A DNA stretch of 64,000 nucleotides, from NCBI GenBank assembly GCA_028551475.1, contig CM052361.1, positions 9,245,501-9,309,500 on the forward strand, written 5' to 3'. The translations under genes and the position numbers were made by a program. Shown here piece by piece: positions 47,801-60,500 of the stretch (the stretch's first letter is position 1; each line of letters opens with the position of its first letter). The notes under the pieces are model-generated. The model did no database searches, was not told the DNA's origin, and saw only the letters and a list, made by a program, of their open reading frames with translations. The DNA is from Casuarina equisetifolia. Its lineage: Eukaryota > Streptophyta > Magnoliopsida > Fagales > Casuarinaceae.

Positions 47801-48963
47801 AACCCACGTCCTTCACAGAACTCTACAACCCCACTCTAAATGGGATAATGTTGCTTTTTATAACAAAAAAGAAAAACAAGACAATGCTTGACCTGTTCTC
47901 ATTGTAACTATTCTCAGACTAATACTTTTCTGGAAAATGCATTTGATATCTATAAATTAACACTGTTTTGCAGTATTCATCACAATAGTCACCCTAGACT
48001 GCCATTGCCACACATCACTATACACCCTACGAACATTGTTGCTAAAATTAACTCCAAGGCTGACCCCAATCAAGGGCAAAATCTATCTCAACATATATCC
48101 TTTTGTAGCACATTTGGTCTATAGACTTGAGCCACCTCGGGCCACACCAAACCAGCGCAAAATTAGCGCCAAACACATTGATTCATGACCAGTCCTTGTC
48201 GACATATCCCCATGTGTCTCTCTTCGATCACGTAGAACATTTATGCATATCAGTGCACCACTAAGCAGGTACAACATTGAATATATCATCATTCTACTCA
48301 TAAAAATACCCAGAATGCATGGCCTTAATGAGCAGTATTCTAATACAAAAAAGGAAACTACATGAGAATCTATTAAAAGCAAATCTTCACCGACAGATGG
48401 GACTTCAAAGAAAAACATACTTGTGAAAAGCTTTCTGAATTTCACGTTGACTCGCATTTCGCTCAACCCCAAGAACCTGACGAGAATTAAAGTCACGGTG
48501 AATAATAAATAATTCACAGTTTATTAGTAATTAATGATGGTAGAAAAATATCTTCCCCAATGCCAAAAGCTTCTATTTCTCCCTACGGCAAACACTTCTA
48601 ATAATTTTATGACCCACTAAATCGCAATTGATGCATGTGACCTCCAATTCTCTATTTAATCAACTTTTAAGAAGATAACAGCGATTAAACTACGCTATAC
48701 CGTCGATATGCATTCGAAGGAGAATAAAAATCTACAAGTAGCAAACGAACTTTGTTTTGGACATCAAGAACGCTAACAAGCAATTTTCATCACATTGTTC
48801 CAACAAACTAAAATGAAAATTAGGAAAATAAGGACCAAACAACATCAACAGCCAAAACAAGGGCCGATATGCTTACCTTGTAGGGGTCAATAGTTTTCGC
48901 TTCCAATACTAGAACGAAGAACGACACCGAGAAAATAATCCACAATGTCGAGCGGGCATCCAT
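44817..48963 (-). CDS. ERDJ3A: ER-resident J-domain/thioredoxin-like protein ERdj3A (TMS1), seven exons
   Basis: ERdj3A/TMS1 is a plant ER HSP40 that stimulates BiP-type HSP70s and supports pollen-tube growth at high temperature. Exons (minus): 48877-48963, 48421-48476, 47306-47379, 46451-46986, 45982-46323, 45460-45804 and 44817-45104, all GT-AG and in phase, 575 residues. A signal peptide covers about 1-22 (WIIFSVSFFVLVLEA). The J domain runs from about 27 to 90, with HPD at 54-56. A Gly/Phe/Ser-rich linker follows (FGGFGGFSGFSGS), then thioredoxin-like domains. The first has WLLFSYSPTSKGN, where active thioredoxins carry WCxxC, so it lacks the redox cysteines. No KDEL-type signal ends the protein (ends RQKPVVK). 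It diverges from the importin-11 gene. A fragment of this gene survives at 35129-35346. Confidence 0.93.
47568..47855. repeat. Degenerate duplication inside ERDJ3A intron 2
   Basis: The block gatgcgattctcagtggatt...gaaaccaaactataaat...ttcacaaaactc recurs about 176 bases later as gatgcaagccttagtggact...gaaaccaaagtataaat...ttcacagaactc. It lies within the 1,041-base intron 2 (47380-48420) and is not coding. Confidence 0.7.
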
Positions 48964-50070
48964 ATTCGGACTCAATCTGAGATAAGGAACCACGATTTTT
49001 CGGGCGTATGTGTTAGAGTTAAGCGCGTAATTTGTCGGAAACTCGAAGAATTGGTAATTCCACCGGAGGTTCCTCTTAAGAGGCGATTATTTATAGCTTC
49101 ACGGAACGAAGAGAGATTCCAGACGGTTCGGGATTTTGAGCGGGCTGACGTGGCAGTCAGACGGCTTACCACGCGAGCTGGCCAATGAGATTCTAGAGTT
49201 TCTTAATACCCGCACCGCCACGCCACGCCCTTTCTCTCCTGGGTGGGGCCTTCCTAGTTGAAAACTTTAATTTGTGGCCCAATGTTGGTTGACCAATCAC
49301 GTACGTGGCCGAAAGATTTGGTTATTGCTTCTTTGCACCTCTATTGTTTTATTTTTGTTAATGAATTGAGTCCCATTATAAGAAATGTCTATAAATTAAA
49401 ATTGATAAGAAAAAATAACTACCTGTATTTTAATAAAACTTCTAAGTAAATATACATTATTCTATATGGTTTATATATTGATATTATAAGATATTTGTTT
49501 CTTACAACTAGTTTTAAGAAAGGGACTTAACAAATTTTTATACCGTTAAACAACTTTTATGGCCAGGTTCACATAAAATCGTCTCATTTCGTTGATATAT
49601 GTTCGTATCTTGGGTTGTAATCAGGTGCATTTGGGCTGTAACAAGGGAAGAGGTCCATTTGGAGGACAGCAACTACCGATCATAATCAACCGTCGTGATG
49701 ATCTAAATGGATCTGATCTCTACAAGAGAAGCCCCTGAAGTTGCCCAAGCCGTAAGGGCCCAAGACCGCTTCCTGTGGTAGACTCGACATACTATTTTCT
49801 TGTCTGGCCAGGTCTTGGCCTTCCTTCACGACAGCTTTGGAGCCTCATATAAAAACGGCAAACAGCGACGACCAGCGCTCCAATTTCTCCGATTCACTTT
49901 CCATATCTTCGCCTGAAACGCAACCGCAACATCGTCATTTTCCGCACTGGAATTTGCGCAAAACACCAACGATTCGAATCGAGCTGTTTGTTGAATACAT
50001 TTGAGTACCGGAAACCCTTTGTATATCCGAATCACCATTTACCAGCTTGGTTCAATTTGTACGGTTGGAG
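48964..50070. promoter_or_regulatory. Divergent intergenic region between ERDJ3A and importin-11 genes
   Basis: About 1.1 kb separates the two start codons and must hold both promoters. The ERDJ3A side contains TGACGTGG at 49146-49153, matching the plant unfolded-protein-response element TGACGTGR. Nearby are CCACG and CCAAT boxes (49170-49185), and a CCAAT/CGTGG pair at 49293-49308. No ORF of note. Confidence 0.55.
49146..49153 (+). promoter_or_regulatory. Candidate unfolded-protein-response element (TGACGTGG)
   Basis: The octamer TGACGTGG lies 183 bases upstream of the ERDJ3A ATG. bZIP60/bZIP28-type factors bind TGACGTGR-like elements in ER-chaperone promoters, which suits an ER J-protein. 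The CCAAT and CCACG motifs nearby are not in the exact ERSE spacing. Motif and position only. Confidence 0.4.
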
Positions 50071-53000
50071 ATGGCTCTCTCGGCGTCTGACCTACCGGCG
50101 ATGTACTCATTGCTTGCGAATTCCATGAGCGGTGACGAGAACATTCGCAAACCGGCGGAGACGGCGCTCTCTCAGTCAGAGAGTAGGCCTGGTTTCTGCT
50201 CTTGCCTCGTGGTACTCCAAACTCTTCAAATATTCTATTCTATGTCTCTTTTTTTATTTTATTTATCGTATTCCATCAGACACAGCTTAATGTTCGATAT
50301 GCCTGTTCGTAATGTGCATGTAAACGCAGGAGATAATTACGGCGAAGGATTTGGCTTCCCAGGTTGATATCCGTTTGATGGCTTCGGTTTACTTCAAGAA
50401 TAGTGTCAGTCGGTACTGGAGGAACAAGCGCGACTCTTCGTAAGATTCGTTTTTGTTATCCTTTAGTTTCGTCGTTTTGAAAGTTTCGTTCTTGTGAAAA
50501 GTTCCCGTCGTAGTCTTGGAAGTCCGTGTATTAGAAATGACGTTGAGATTGAGAATGAAATGCAGATCGTAGGGTGTTCTGAAGACCGATGTATGATTTT
50601 CGTGTATGGCAATGATCGGTGTATTTGTTTAATGTCTGGTAAATTAAGTATTCTTGGTTGCAAAACGTGTACTTTCGTAGCAGTGGAGACAGAAATTATT
50701 CATTCGAGTATTTTTCAGAGTGGAGTATAATATGCTGGAATGTAATGATGTTTGTGTTTCTTGGTGTCTCTTACGATTAAGTATATTTAGCTGTTGTACG
50801 AAAAATTTTAATTTATGAACTTGTTTTTATTCAGGGGAATTAGCAACGAGGAGAAAATACACCTGAGACTAAAACTGTTGTCGCACTTGAGAGAAGAGAA
50901 TTATCAGGTGGTTTCAGAAGCTTTTTCTTACTCTTATGCTTATTTTCCTTCCTTATTTTTTTTTCTTTGTTCGTGGAAATATGAAACATTTTTTCTAACT
51001 TGAACTATTATAACGGAATTGGGGGTTCAGAATCATATCCAGGTCACTTTTGGTGGTTCAGTCAAGATTATTTAAATTTCGTTATGCCATTATGGTGAAT
51101 GGTGATTTTTTAACAGAATCAGGGCCTCTGCCAAAATCAATTGCATTACTCGATTTACGGTTTCTTAGAGTCCTGCCACAGACAAGTTGCGGAGCAATGA
51201 TTGTCAATGGCTACTATTTTATAAATGGGTTGTCAACGTGGCAAATATCTACATGAAATCCACAATGGAACGAACAGGGCAATTAAATTGCCCAGGGAGC
51301 CCTCATTTGCTCAGCTATAATAAGAGCCTCACTGATTCTTGATTTCAAAAAATAATGTATATCTTCACAGTATTGATGGTGGATTTTGTAGGTCAATCGG
51401 AGATGCTCTCTCTCTGTCACTCACCCTCACTCACTCTCACTCACTCACACACACACAAAAAACACTTCTATAATGCCTCAGAATTGTACTTGGCTTAGTG
51501 AGAGAATTTAAATAATCGTGTTTACCATGTCTGATGTCTGTCCTTCACAGATTGCTCTAATGCTGGCTGTGCTCATATCCAAAATTGCTCGCATAGATTA
51601 CCCCAAAGAATGGTAAACTTTTTGACCTATTTCTCCCATAGTCAGAGAATGGTAGGGTGGTAAAAAGTTGCTTTAACAACCACTTAAAAACATATGATTT
51701 TGAAGTTTGCAAGTATATTGTTTTTTCTGCTTGCATGAATTCTTAGATAAAGTTGAGCTATCTGATGTTAAGGACTTGTGTAGCTGCAGCCCAGGTTGGC
51801 AGATGGAGCATATGTTTTCAGTAGCGTATCTTTACAGTAGAAAAACCATTGTTGACTTCTTGTTATCTGTATTGAACATCAAATACAGAACTGCTGAGAA
51901 GAACTTGTGATTTTCTTCGTTAGACATTGAAAAAAAGATAGAGCAATTTACATTTTTCCTTAGGTGCATTTTGTGTCACTTTGACTTACCATCTGATTTT
52001 TAATTCTAATCTAGTCTTCTTGAATTCTCTCCATTTATATTTGATTACTGATTGATAGCCATTTCCATTTGCGTTGCCAAACATTGTCTTTTATGTTCAT
52101 ATTCTATCTTCTTCAACAGTAAGATATGAACTAGAAACATCATGGGAGGAGAATAACAGCTTTCATAAGCACTGGGTGATGGTTTGATCACAATCCAAAC
52201 TACATAATATAAACAGTAGTTTCATTAGATAGAGAACTTCTCACTTTTGCTTGATTCTTATAGGGATGCATTTTTTTGTGTTGAGATGGAGCAATATGCT
52301 TTCTGCATCATACTGGGTTGTTGTATATGCATGTTTAACTTCCTGTCATATTTGGATGTTCCCCCATTGAGTTATGGGTACTGAACTGCTGATTTAATCT
52401 TATCCAGGCCAGAACTATTTTCTGTGTTAGCTCAACAACTTCAATCAGCTGATACCCTTACTTCCCATCGGATTTTTATGATTATTTTTCGGACCCTGAA
52501 GGAATTGTCCACTAAACGTCTTACTTCAGACCAAAGGACCTTTGCTGAGGTATAGGCCGCTGCACTTCTCAATCTTGTAGATATTTTTTCACATTTTTCT
52601 AGGATAATAATATTTCTTTCTTTCCCTATCTTGTGTAATGAGTTTCTGCAGATTTTCTGTCCTAATAGAAGGACCAATAATTACTTTTCCATAACACATG
52701 CCACTTTAAACCAGTATAATTATGGATTTGGCTTAATATTTACTAACTTTGTTTTGCAGATATCATCCCACCTCTTTGATTACAGCTGGCACATGTGGCA
52801 GAGAGATGTGCAAGCCATACTAAATGGTTTCTCTTGTCTTTCTCAGAGCTATAATTCAAATGATCCAAACCAGTATCAGGATGAGCTTTATTTAATGTGT
52901 GAGAGATGGTTGTTATGTTTAAAGATAATACGCCAGCTTATAATTTCGGGGTCTCCAAGTGATGCGAAATGTGTACAGGTAGTCATTTCCTTATTTTGGA

Positions 53001-54504
53001 TATTTTGTCTTTTCAGAATTTGATGCAAACCAACCCTGCCTCCCTTTCCTTCCATTTCTTCCTCTGGGGCCTTTTTTCTTAGGTAATCCGGACTATTGAA
53101 GTGAGTATATTTTACTGATCTATGTCTATCTATTAGGAGGTCCGACCAGTAAAGGAGGTCTCTCCTGTTCTCTTGAATGCCATTGAGTCGTTTCTTCCAT
53201 ACTGTGAGACCTCTCTCTCTCTCTCACACACACATTATTTACTTTTATTTGTATTTCTATGTTGCTTATGTTACTTATTTTGCAGATTCATCTTTTCAGA
53301 AGGGACATCCTAAATTTTGGGATTTCACAAAGAGGGCATGTACTAAATTATTGAAGGTCTTAGTAGCAATACAGGGAAGACATCCTTTTTCTTTTGGGGA
53401 TAAAAATGTTCTTCCTCCTGTCATGGATTTCTGCTTAAATAAGATTACAGATCCTGGGCCAGATTTGTTTTCATTTGAGCAATTCTTGATTCAATGTATG
53501 GTGATGGTTAAGTGTGTACTAGAATGTAAGGAATACAAACGTAGTCTTACTGGTCGGGTGATGGGTGAAAATGGGGTATCTCAAGAGCAGATAAAGAAAA
53601 ATATTTCAAGTGCTGTTGGTGGTGTATTGATCTCATTGCTGCCAAATGAACGGATAGTGCTCCTATGTAATGTATTGATAAGAAGGTATTGACTGTGTGA
53701 TCTGTCTCGCTTCATTGGTTGCCTTATGGACTATTATGCTTTATTGGTTCCTATCACTTAAGGTTGTTGAGCACTTTGTCTCGCTTCATTGGTTGCCTTA
53801 TGGACTATTATGCTTTATAGTTCCTATCCACTTAAGGTTGTTGAGCAGTTGGAGGAAGGCTCCATAAGGGATACAGTAGCATTAAATAAGATGTTCTGCT
53901 TGATGCCATAATTCTTTGTACCAAAACTCAAGAATTTATCTCCAAAAAATAAAAATAAAAAAAATCTTTGGAAGTCAATCAATGCAATCATCTGTCTTGT
54001 TCTGGTGGTTGCATGCTTCCTTGGAAGTGAGTATGACAGTGGTGATTTCCTCCCCATATTTAAAATTCAAAGTTAATTTACAAAAAGAGAACTGTGCAAA
54101 AAATAAATAAATTGATTTGTAATCTGGTTGTTATTTGAATGCTGTTATCCCATGACAATTTTGCTGGGCAAGAACCTCAAAATATATTGGGTACCTATGG
54201 TTTGTTGTATGCCTTTCTTAAAACTTTTTTACTAGAACTCCTGTTGATGTTTCTGTAGGTACTTTGTTTTAAGTCCTGGTGATTTGGAGGAGCTGTACCA
54301 GAACCCTGAAGCCTTTCATCATGAGCAGGATATGGTTCAGTGGACAGAGAAGTTGAGGCCTTGTGCTGAAGCTTTGTACATTGTTTTGTTTGAAAACCAC
54401 AGCCAAGTAGGTGGCGTCCATTTCTTGCAAATTACTTTCTCTATACATCTTCACCTGTTATTTTTGGTGCATAAACTCTTTAATCATTTCAGATAATGTT
54501 AGGT

Positions 54505-54543
<39 letters not shown>

Positions 54544-57500
54544 TTTCAGCTACTTGGTCCTGTTGTCGTTTCCCTTCTTCAAGAAGCAATGAAAGGTTGC
54601 CCAACTTCAGTGACTGAAATCACTCCAGGGTTGCTTCTGAAGGATGCTGCTTATGGCGCTGCTGCTTACGTTTACTATGAGCTTTCAAACTACTTGAGCT
54701 TCAGAGATTGGTCTGTCCATTATTCACTGTGTATAGTGTTTGTTCAATTAATATGTGTTGCATCACCTCTCCATATTTAGGGCTATTAATTGGCTGTGGC
54801 ATCTGAGATGACTGTTTTTACAATTACCTTATCCCGTGTTGCTTGTAATGAAATGGATAAACTGTGAGCAAAGAGAATCCATTATCTGGAGATGCTTTTG
54901 GTGGCTAGCTTAACTAAAATAAGGCAGAATGTAGTACAGAAGCAAGAGAACTTGGTGTTGTATCATACTAAAGCTCCTCAATGGAACTTGATTCCCTGAT
55001 GGCTTCATATGAGACATTTTGAATTGTCATTTATTGTTAGCTTTTGTACAAGAAAAAACGTCTTTTAACTGAAATATAGGGAAATTTGTTAGGTCACCAA
55101 CTACTGTTGGACCTATTGTTCAGATCATTTCTCTTTCACGGTATCTTTCTCTGTTCTGCATGGACCAGATAGCACTTGGGTTTGCAAATATGCTCTTTTC
55201 ATATAACTAATTGGTAATGCAGGTGCTTATAATTACTCTCCCTGAACTATTGATTGCAGGTATAATGGTGCATTGTCCCTAGAACTCTCAAATGAGCATC
55301 CAAATATGCATATCATTCACCGGAAAGTTGCACTAATATTGGGACAGTGGGTCTCTGAGGTAACATTTCTGCAAGCTGTTTAGTACGTGAGCTGGTATGA
55401 TTTTTAGAATCTCCATTTTGTCAAAAGAGTGTATGCATACATGGGATTCTTCTCTATATGGTGATGCAAGGCAGGTTCATCACTGTAAGATGCAGAGATG
55501 AAGTATGGGCTCCGTTTAGAATTCATGGGTGACCCAGAATTTTTTCTTCTGATTTCTGTGCCATCAGAGAAATCATGCTTGGGATGATCTCCTATGTCAA
55601 TGCCAATATACAGCCCATTCCATCCTAAAAAAAGTCAGTAAATACATTTCTTAAAGTGATGAAATTGGGTTAGAAAAAGTAGTTGCCATAAATGGAAGAA
55701 TATCATTCTCTCTCACTACATATGAAACTTCTACATTGGAAAGGGATGGACACAAGTGCGGAGATTGACATTTTCTTTCAAAACAATTGATTCGATTATA
55801 GTTGGCTCAGCAATGCTAGTAATTCATGCAAGCGACCTCATTAACTTCTCGATATTTGCTTATACAACAATGAGATCTAGCACATGCCCTACTCTCGGAT
55901 AGAGCTTCCTGGGCTAAAGTCCTAAAACTGTCCCTGGACAACTTTATATCTTCCTGGGCTAAAGTCCTAAAACTGTCCCTGGACAACTTTATATCTAAGA
56001 TAGGCTATTTTGCAGAAATATTGGTTGCATTAGTTTTAGGAAAAGAGTCAAATGGTTTCATCCTGATGCTATTTGTGAGTCCTATTTGTTTTTTCAGAGC
56101 CTTGCAATAATCTATGAATTTTTAGGATTTATCAGCTGAATTTATATCTGTTATGGCAATTGTGAGCACATATAGTGCCTTCTTTGGTTTTTGGTAAGCC
56201 ATTTTTGTTCATACTTTGATTGCAAATTGAAATGACTAATTGAAGTTACTAATATTTGCACTTTTGACAGATTAAAGATGACACAAAAAGACAAGTATAC
56301 TGTGCTTTGATCAAATTGTTGCAAGACAAAAACCTTTCTGTCAAGGTATATTGGATGTTCCCATTTTTCTTTTTATGTCACCTCTCCTGCTCTTTCTGTA
56401 CGGTTCTGACAATTATTGCCTCCTAATCCCATATCACTTCATCTCTTTCAACTATTGAAGTCGTGCATTCCTTGTGAAGCTGGCAGCTTGTCGGTCTTTG
56501 TGCTCACATGTTGAAGATGCAAACTTTTCAGTAGGAGAATTTATGGATCTTCTTTCAATATGTTGGGGTTCATGCTTTACGTTGGTTGAGGAAGTTCAGG
56601 AGTTTGACTCAAAGGTATGACAGATGTTCTGCATGGAGATCACTTCTGTTTTCCTATTAACCTCCACCTCCTTCACAATATGATTTTATCTTTGCTTTGT
56701 TTCACGAAGATTAGGGTTTCATTATATTTCTTTGGTACAGGAATGCTTTGTGACTCTGCAGTGCATTTTCTGCTGTCTAAATATTCTATAGTTCTTTGAG
56801 TTCGTTTAATATCAAACAATACAAATCATTGTCGTCTTTCTGTTATTTCAGGTTCAGGTTTTGAATTTGATATCCGTTCTTATTGCACATGTTAGCGAAG
56901 TGCTTCCATTCGCAGACAACTTGGTGCAATTTTTTCAAAAGGTATTGTGGTTATATTTCACTCTTTGATTACATGCTCAAAATTATTTTTAATTGGAGAG
57001 ATAAATGTCTTGAAACTGAGTTTCTGGTTGAGTTTACCCGGGCTTCTGTAAAGCAATCAATAGAGATTGAGCATCACTGTAGAATTAACCAACGGGCTAG
57101 TTACTTTGTTCATCATTTCAAACTTGGACTTTGATTTCCATTGAAGTGGCAGTTGCAAAGTTTGACAATTGTTGTGCTCTACACTTACTGGAATCTCCTT
57201 TTGTATCTATTCATTTCTTGTTTAAAAAGGTCTGGGAGGAATCTTCTGGTGAAAGTTTGCTCCAGATTCAGCTGCTAGTTGCTTTGCGGAACTTTGTGGT
57301 TGCACTGGGAAGTGAATCACCCATTTGCTACAACATGCTACTGCCAATTCTGCAGAAGGGAATCGACATAAATAGCCCAGACGAACTTCTAGAGGATAGC
57401 ATGCTGGTTAGTCTGAAAGTTTGTTCTTAATTATCTGACAGGCAGTTATTTCATTATAGCCTATTGAGCTGTGTTCATGTTGTACTTCTCCAGTTATGGG

Positions 57501-60500
57501 AAGCCACACTTTCATGTGCCCCTTCGTTGGTGCCTCAACTTTTCGGATACTTCCCATCTCTTGTGGAAATCATCGAAAGAAGTTTTGACCACTTGCAGGT
57601 TGTACTCTCTAGATTTCTAATTTTATGACGTAGTGTGTTGTGTCTACTGTTATTGGTTGTTTAGGACTTAATTATGTTCTCTTTTATCTTTCAATTTTTT
57701 ATTTTATGTTGAAATTACAATCTGTCGACCAGTAAAGGCAGAACAGTATAAAGAAATCATTGCCTGAATAAATGTTTAAACTAAGATGAGGAATAAATTT
57801 AAGATAGTTGATATACCTGAATAATTGAAACTTTTATTTAAGAGAGCAACGTAAACATAAATTACTTGTGTCTAGGATGATGATATAAATTCATACCCAA
57901 AGTACCCTTGAATTGGGCCTGAATTTATTTTTGTTTATACATTATTGCATGTACCTACATTCAGCTAACACATCTGTGAAGAAATAAGTAAAGCCAAACA
58001 ATAGAATTGCCCTTAAAAATTCACTTTACTGATTTTTAGCATCATTTCTTGTATTCCCTCTCTCCAACTTTGGTGCTTGGCTTCTACATCACCTAGATGC
58101 TTTCTGACATTGGTCGTCCTTTTTTTTAGCTCCGTATATCATCTATAATGCTGATTTTTTTTTCCTGCAATGTATCAGTAACAGCAGGTGGATAGATTGG
58201 ATTGTTGCACATGGTTGTTGATTTTGTCTTGTGTCCATATAATTGCTGGTGTCTGTATTAGTTTTTTCCATTTCCATTAATCTTGATTCATTTCAGGTTG
58301 CTGTCAGTATAATTGAGGATTACATTATTTTGGGTGGAAGTGAGTTTCTAAACATGCATGCTTCCAGTGTGGCTAAAATTCTTGATCTGGTTATTGGAAA
58401 TGTCAATGACAAGGGAATTCTCTCAACTCTTCCAGTCATTGATATCCTAATACAGGTATTTGGATTACCCACTTATTGATTGCAGATAGTTACTGTTGTA
58501 GACAGTATGAAGAATGGGTCATTTTGGCGATCTTCTTTCCTGTTCATCTAGTTAGGCCTGCCTTCACTTATATTCTGTATACATTCTTTTACCTTATAGA
58601 AATAGCTAAATGTTGTTTTATATTGTAAATCTGTCCAAATCTTACTCATTAGTTAGTAACTTCCTCTACAAATTTGCCATTATAGCTCAATTTCTGTTTA
58701 TGATGCTTCCATGACTGTTATTTAATCTTTTAATTGAGGAGAATATAGGTCAATTTCTATGCATGAATTTTATTCCCATTTGTGACTGTTATATAAATAA
58801 GATTCTTTCTACCGCACTTATAGAAGTTTGACTATGGAAATGCAATTCTAAAAGGCCTTCCATGTTGGCGCCCGAGTGTTGGACATGGATAAGGCCAGAT
58901 ATGTGTCTGATATGTTAGATACTTTTAGAATTGGATACTTTCTTGCTTGGATGGGAAATGGGTAGGACAAGTATCAGAGGGAGAGAGAGAGAGAGAGAGA
59001 AGGGATGAGGAGAAGACAGTGCGCCAAATTGTTTTCACAGATCAAAGGCTGAAGATCCCGTCAAAGTTCTTCTAAAGGGTCATCCCCAGGCCCATGCTGG
59101 TTCTCTACTGAAGACCAGGGGAATCCAAAAGAAGAGGTCAACTCTATCAGTTGAGAGACTGCAAAGGAAGATGTCCTTGTAGTTGAGAGGCCAGCCCTAT
59201 GCAGTGGGGTGTTCTGTGGTGATAAAGATTAGCAGATGGACTAGAAAATCTTGCTCTGTGCTGTTGCATTGTTCTGGTATTTTTGAATTGTTTTTTTCTT
59301 TTTATGTGGGTGGTTGTCATGATGGGGGCTGTATTTGCTCGAAAAAGAGATGGGCTATAGGCCCATGAACCACGTGTCTAAACAAGTTGGAGGAGGCAGC
59401 ATATAAAAATGTTACAATTTCTTAGCATTTTCAGTACACCTGATATTTACTTTCTAAACCAAAATCAACATGACAGATACATCTAGAAAAGCATATGATA
59501 GTTTAATAATGTGTTTCTTCTATGTTTTAACTCATCTTATTGCATCCTTTTGTCCCTTTTCTGTGTTGGGGCTTCCTAGCTTAGGAAGCTTTTTAAGATT
59601 TGATGGAATGTTCTGTTTCATCTTTAGTACAATATGCAGTGATGGCCTTGTTTTATGATAGATCCACACAAGGGAACCCTTGGATTTCTGTGGAAAGAAA
59701 ATGTATTTTTATCACTTTCTCAATTTTGTTATATGCTTCTATTGTGGATTGGTGGTTTAACTGTTATAGCAGTGAATGAACTTAATCATCCATTGAATTT
59801 TTTTTTTTCCCCTGTTATTTCAGTGTTTCCCTGCCGAAGTGCCTCCATTGATCAGCAGCACTTTACAAGTAAGGTTGTTTGCCTTTGTTAACTATGCTGA
59901 GCCCAATCAAGAACTCTCTTATAAAGCTTGTACATATTGCTCAATCTTGCCAGAAATTGATTGCTGTATGTTTGAGCGGAGGAGATGATCGTGATCCTTC
60001 TAGGACGGCTGTTAAAGCATCTTCTGCTGCCATCCTGGCTAGGATTTTGGTGATGAATACCAATTACCTTGGCCAGTTGACAGTGGATCCATCAACGTCG
60101 TTATTGCTTCAGAACGCAGGTGTTCCAATCAAAGACAACATACTTCTTTGTCTGGTTGATGTTTGGCTTGACAAGGTCAGTACATCATGCACTTCCACGA
60201 TAAGTATACTTGTGCTGATTGTTGAAGTGCCTTTTTGTGCATCACTTGTATGACAAGAAACCTACATTGAATCATTTCACATATTCAGATTGTAGACATC
60301 CAATATGAAGACTTTGAATTTTTACTTTGTCTCTGACTTCCTTGTTTTGGTATTTAAGAGAACTTTATGTCAAAGATATGTTCATAGGGTAAAACTCGAT
60401 TCATACTCATCAGAAAAAAGAAATAGTACTTCATAACTTATATGCTATCATGAGGTTATAATTTTTTTTCAAAAGGGGTAGTTATTTTCGTAAACCAAAA

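Noticed and set aside
50047-50070. Upstream TTG start for the importin-11 gene
   Set aside because: Non-ATG initiation has no support. The ATG at 50071 gives the expected importin N-terminus.
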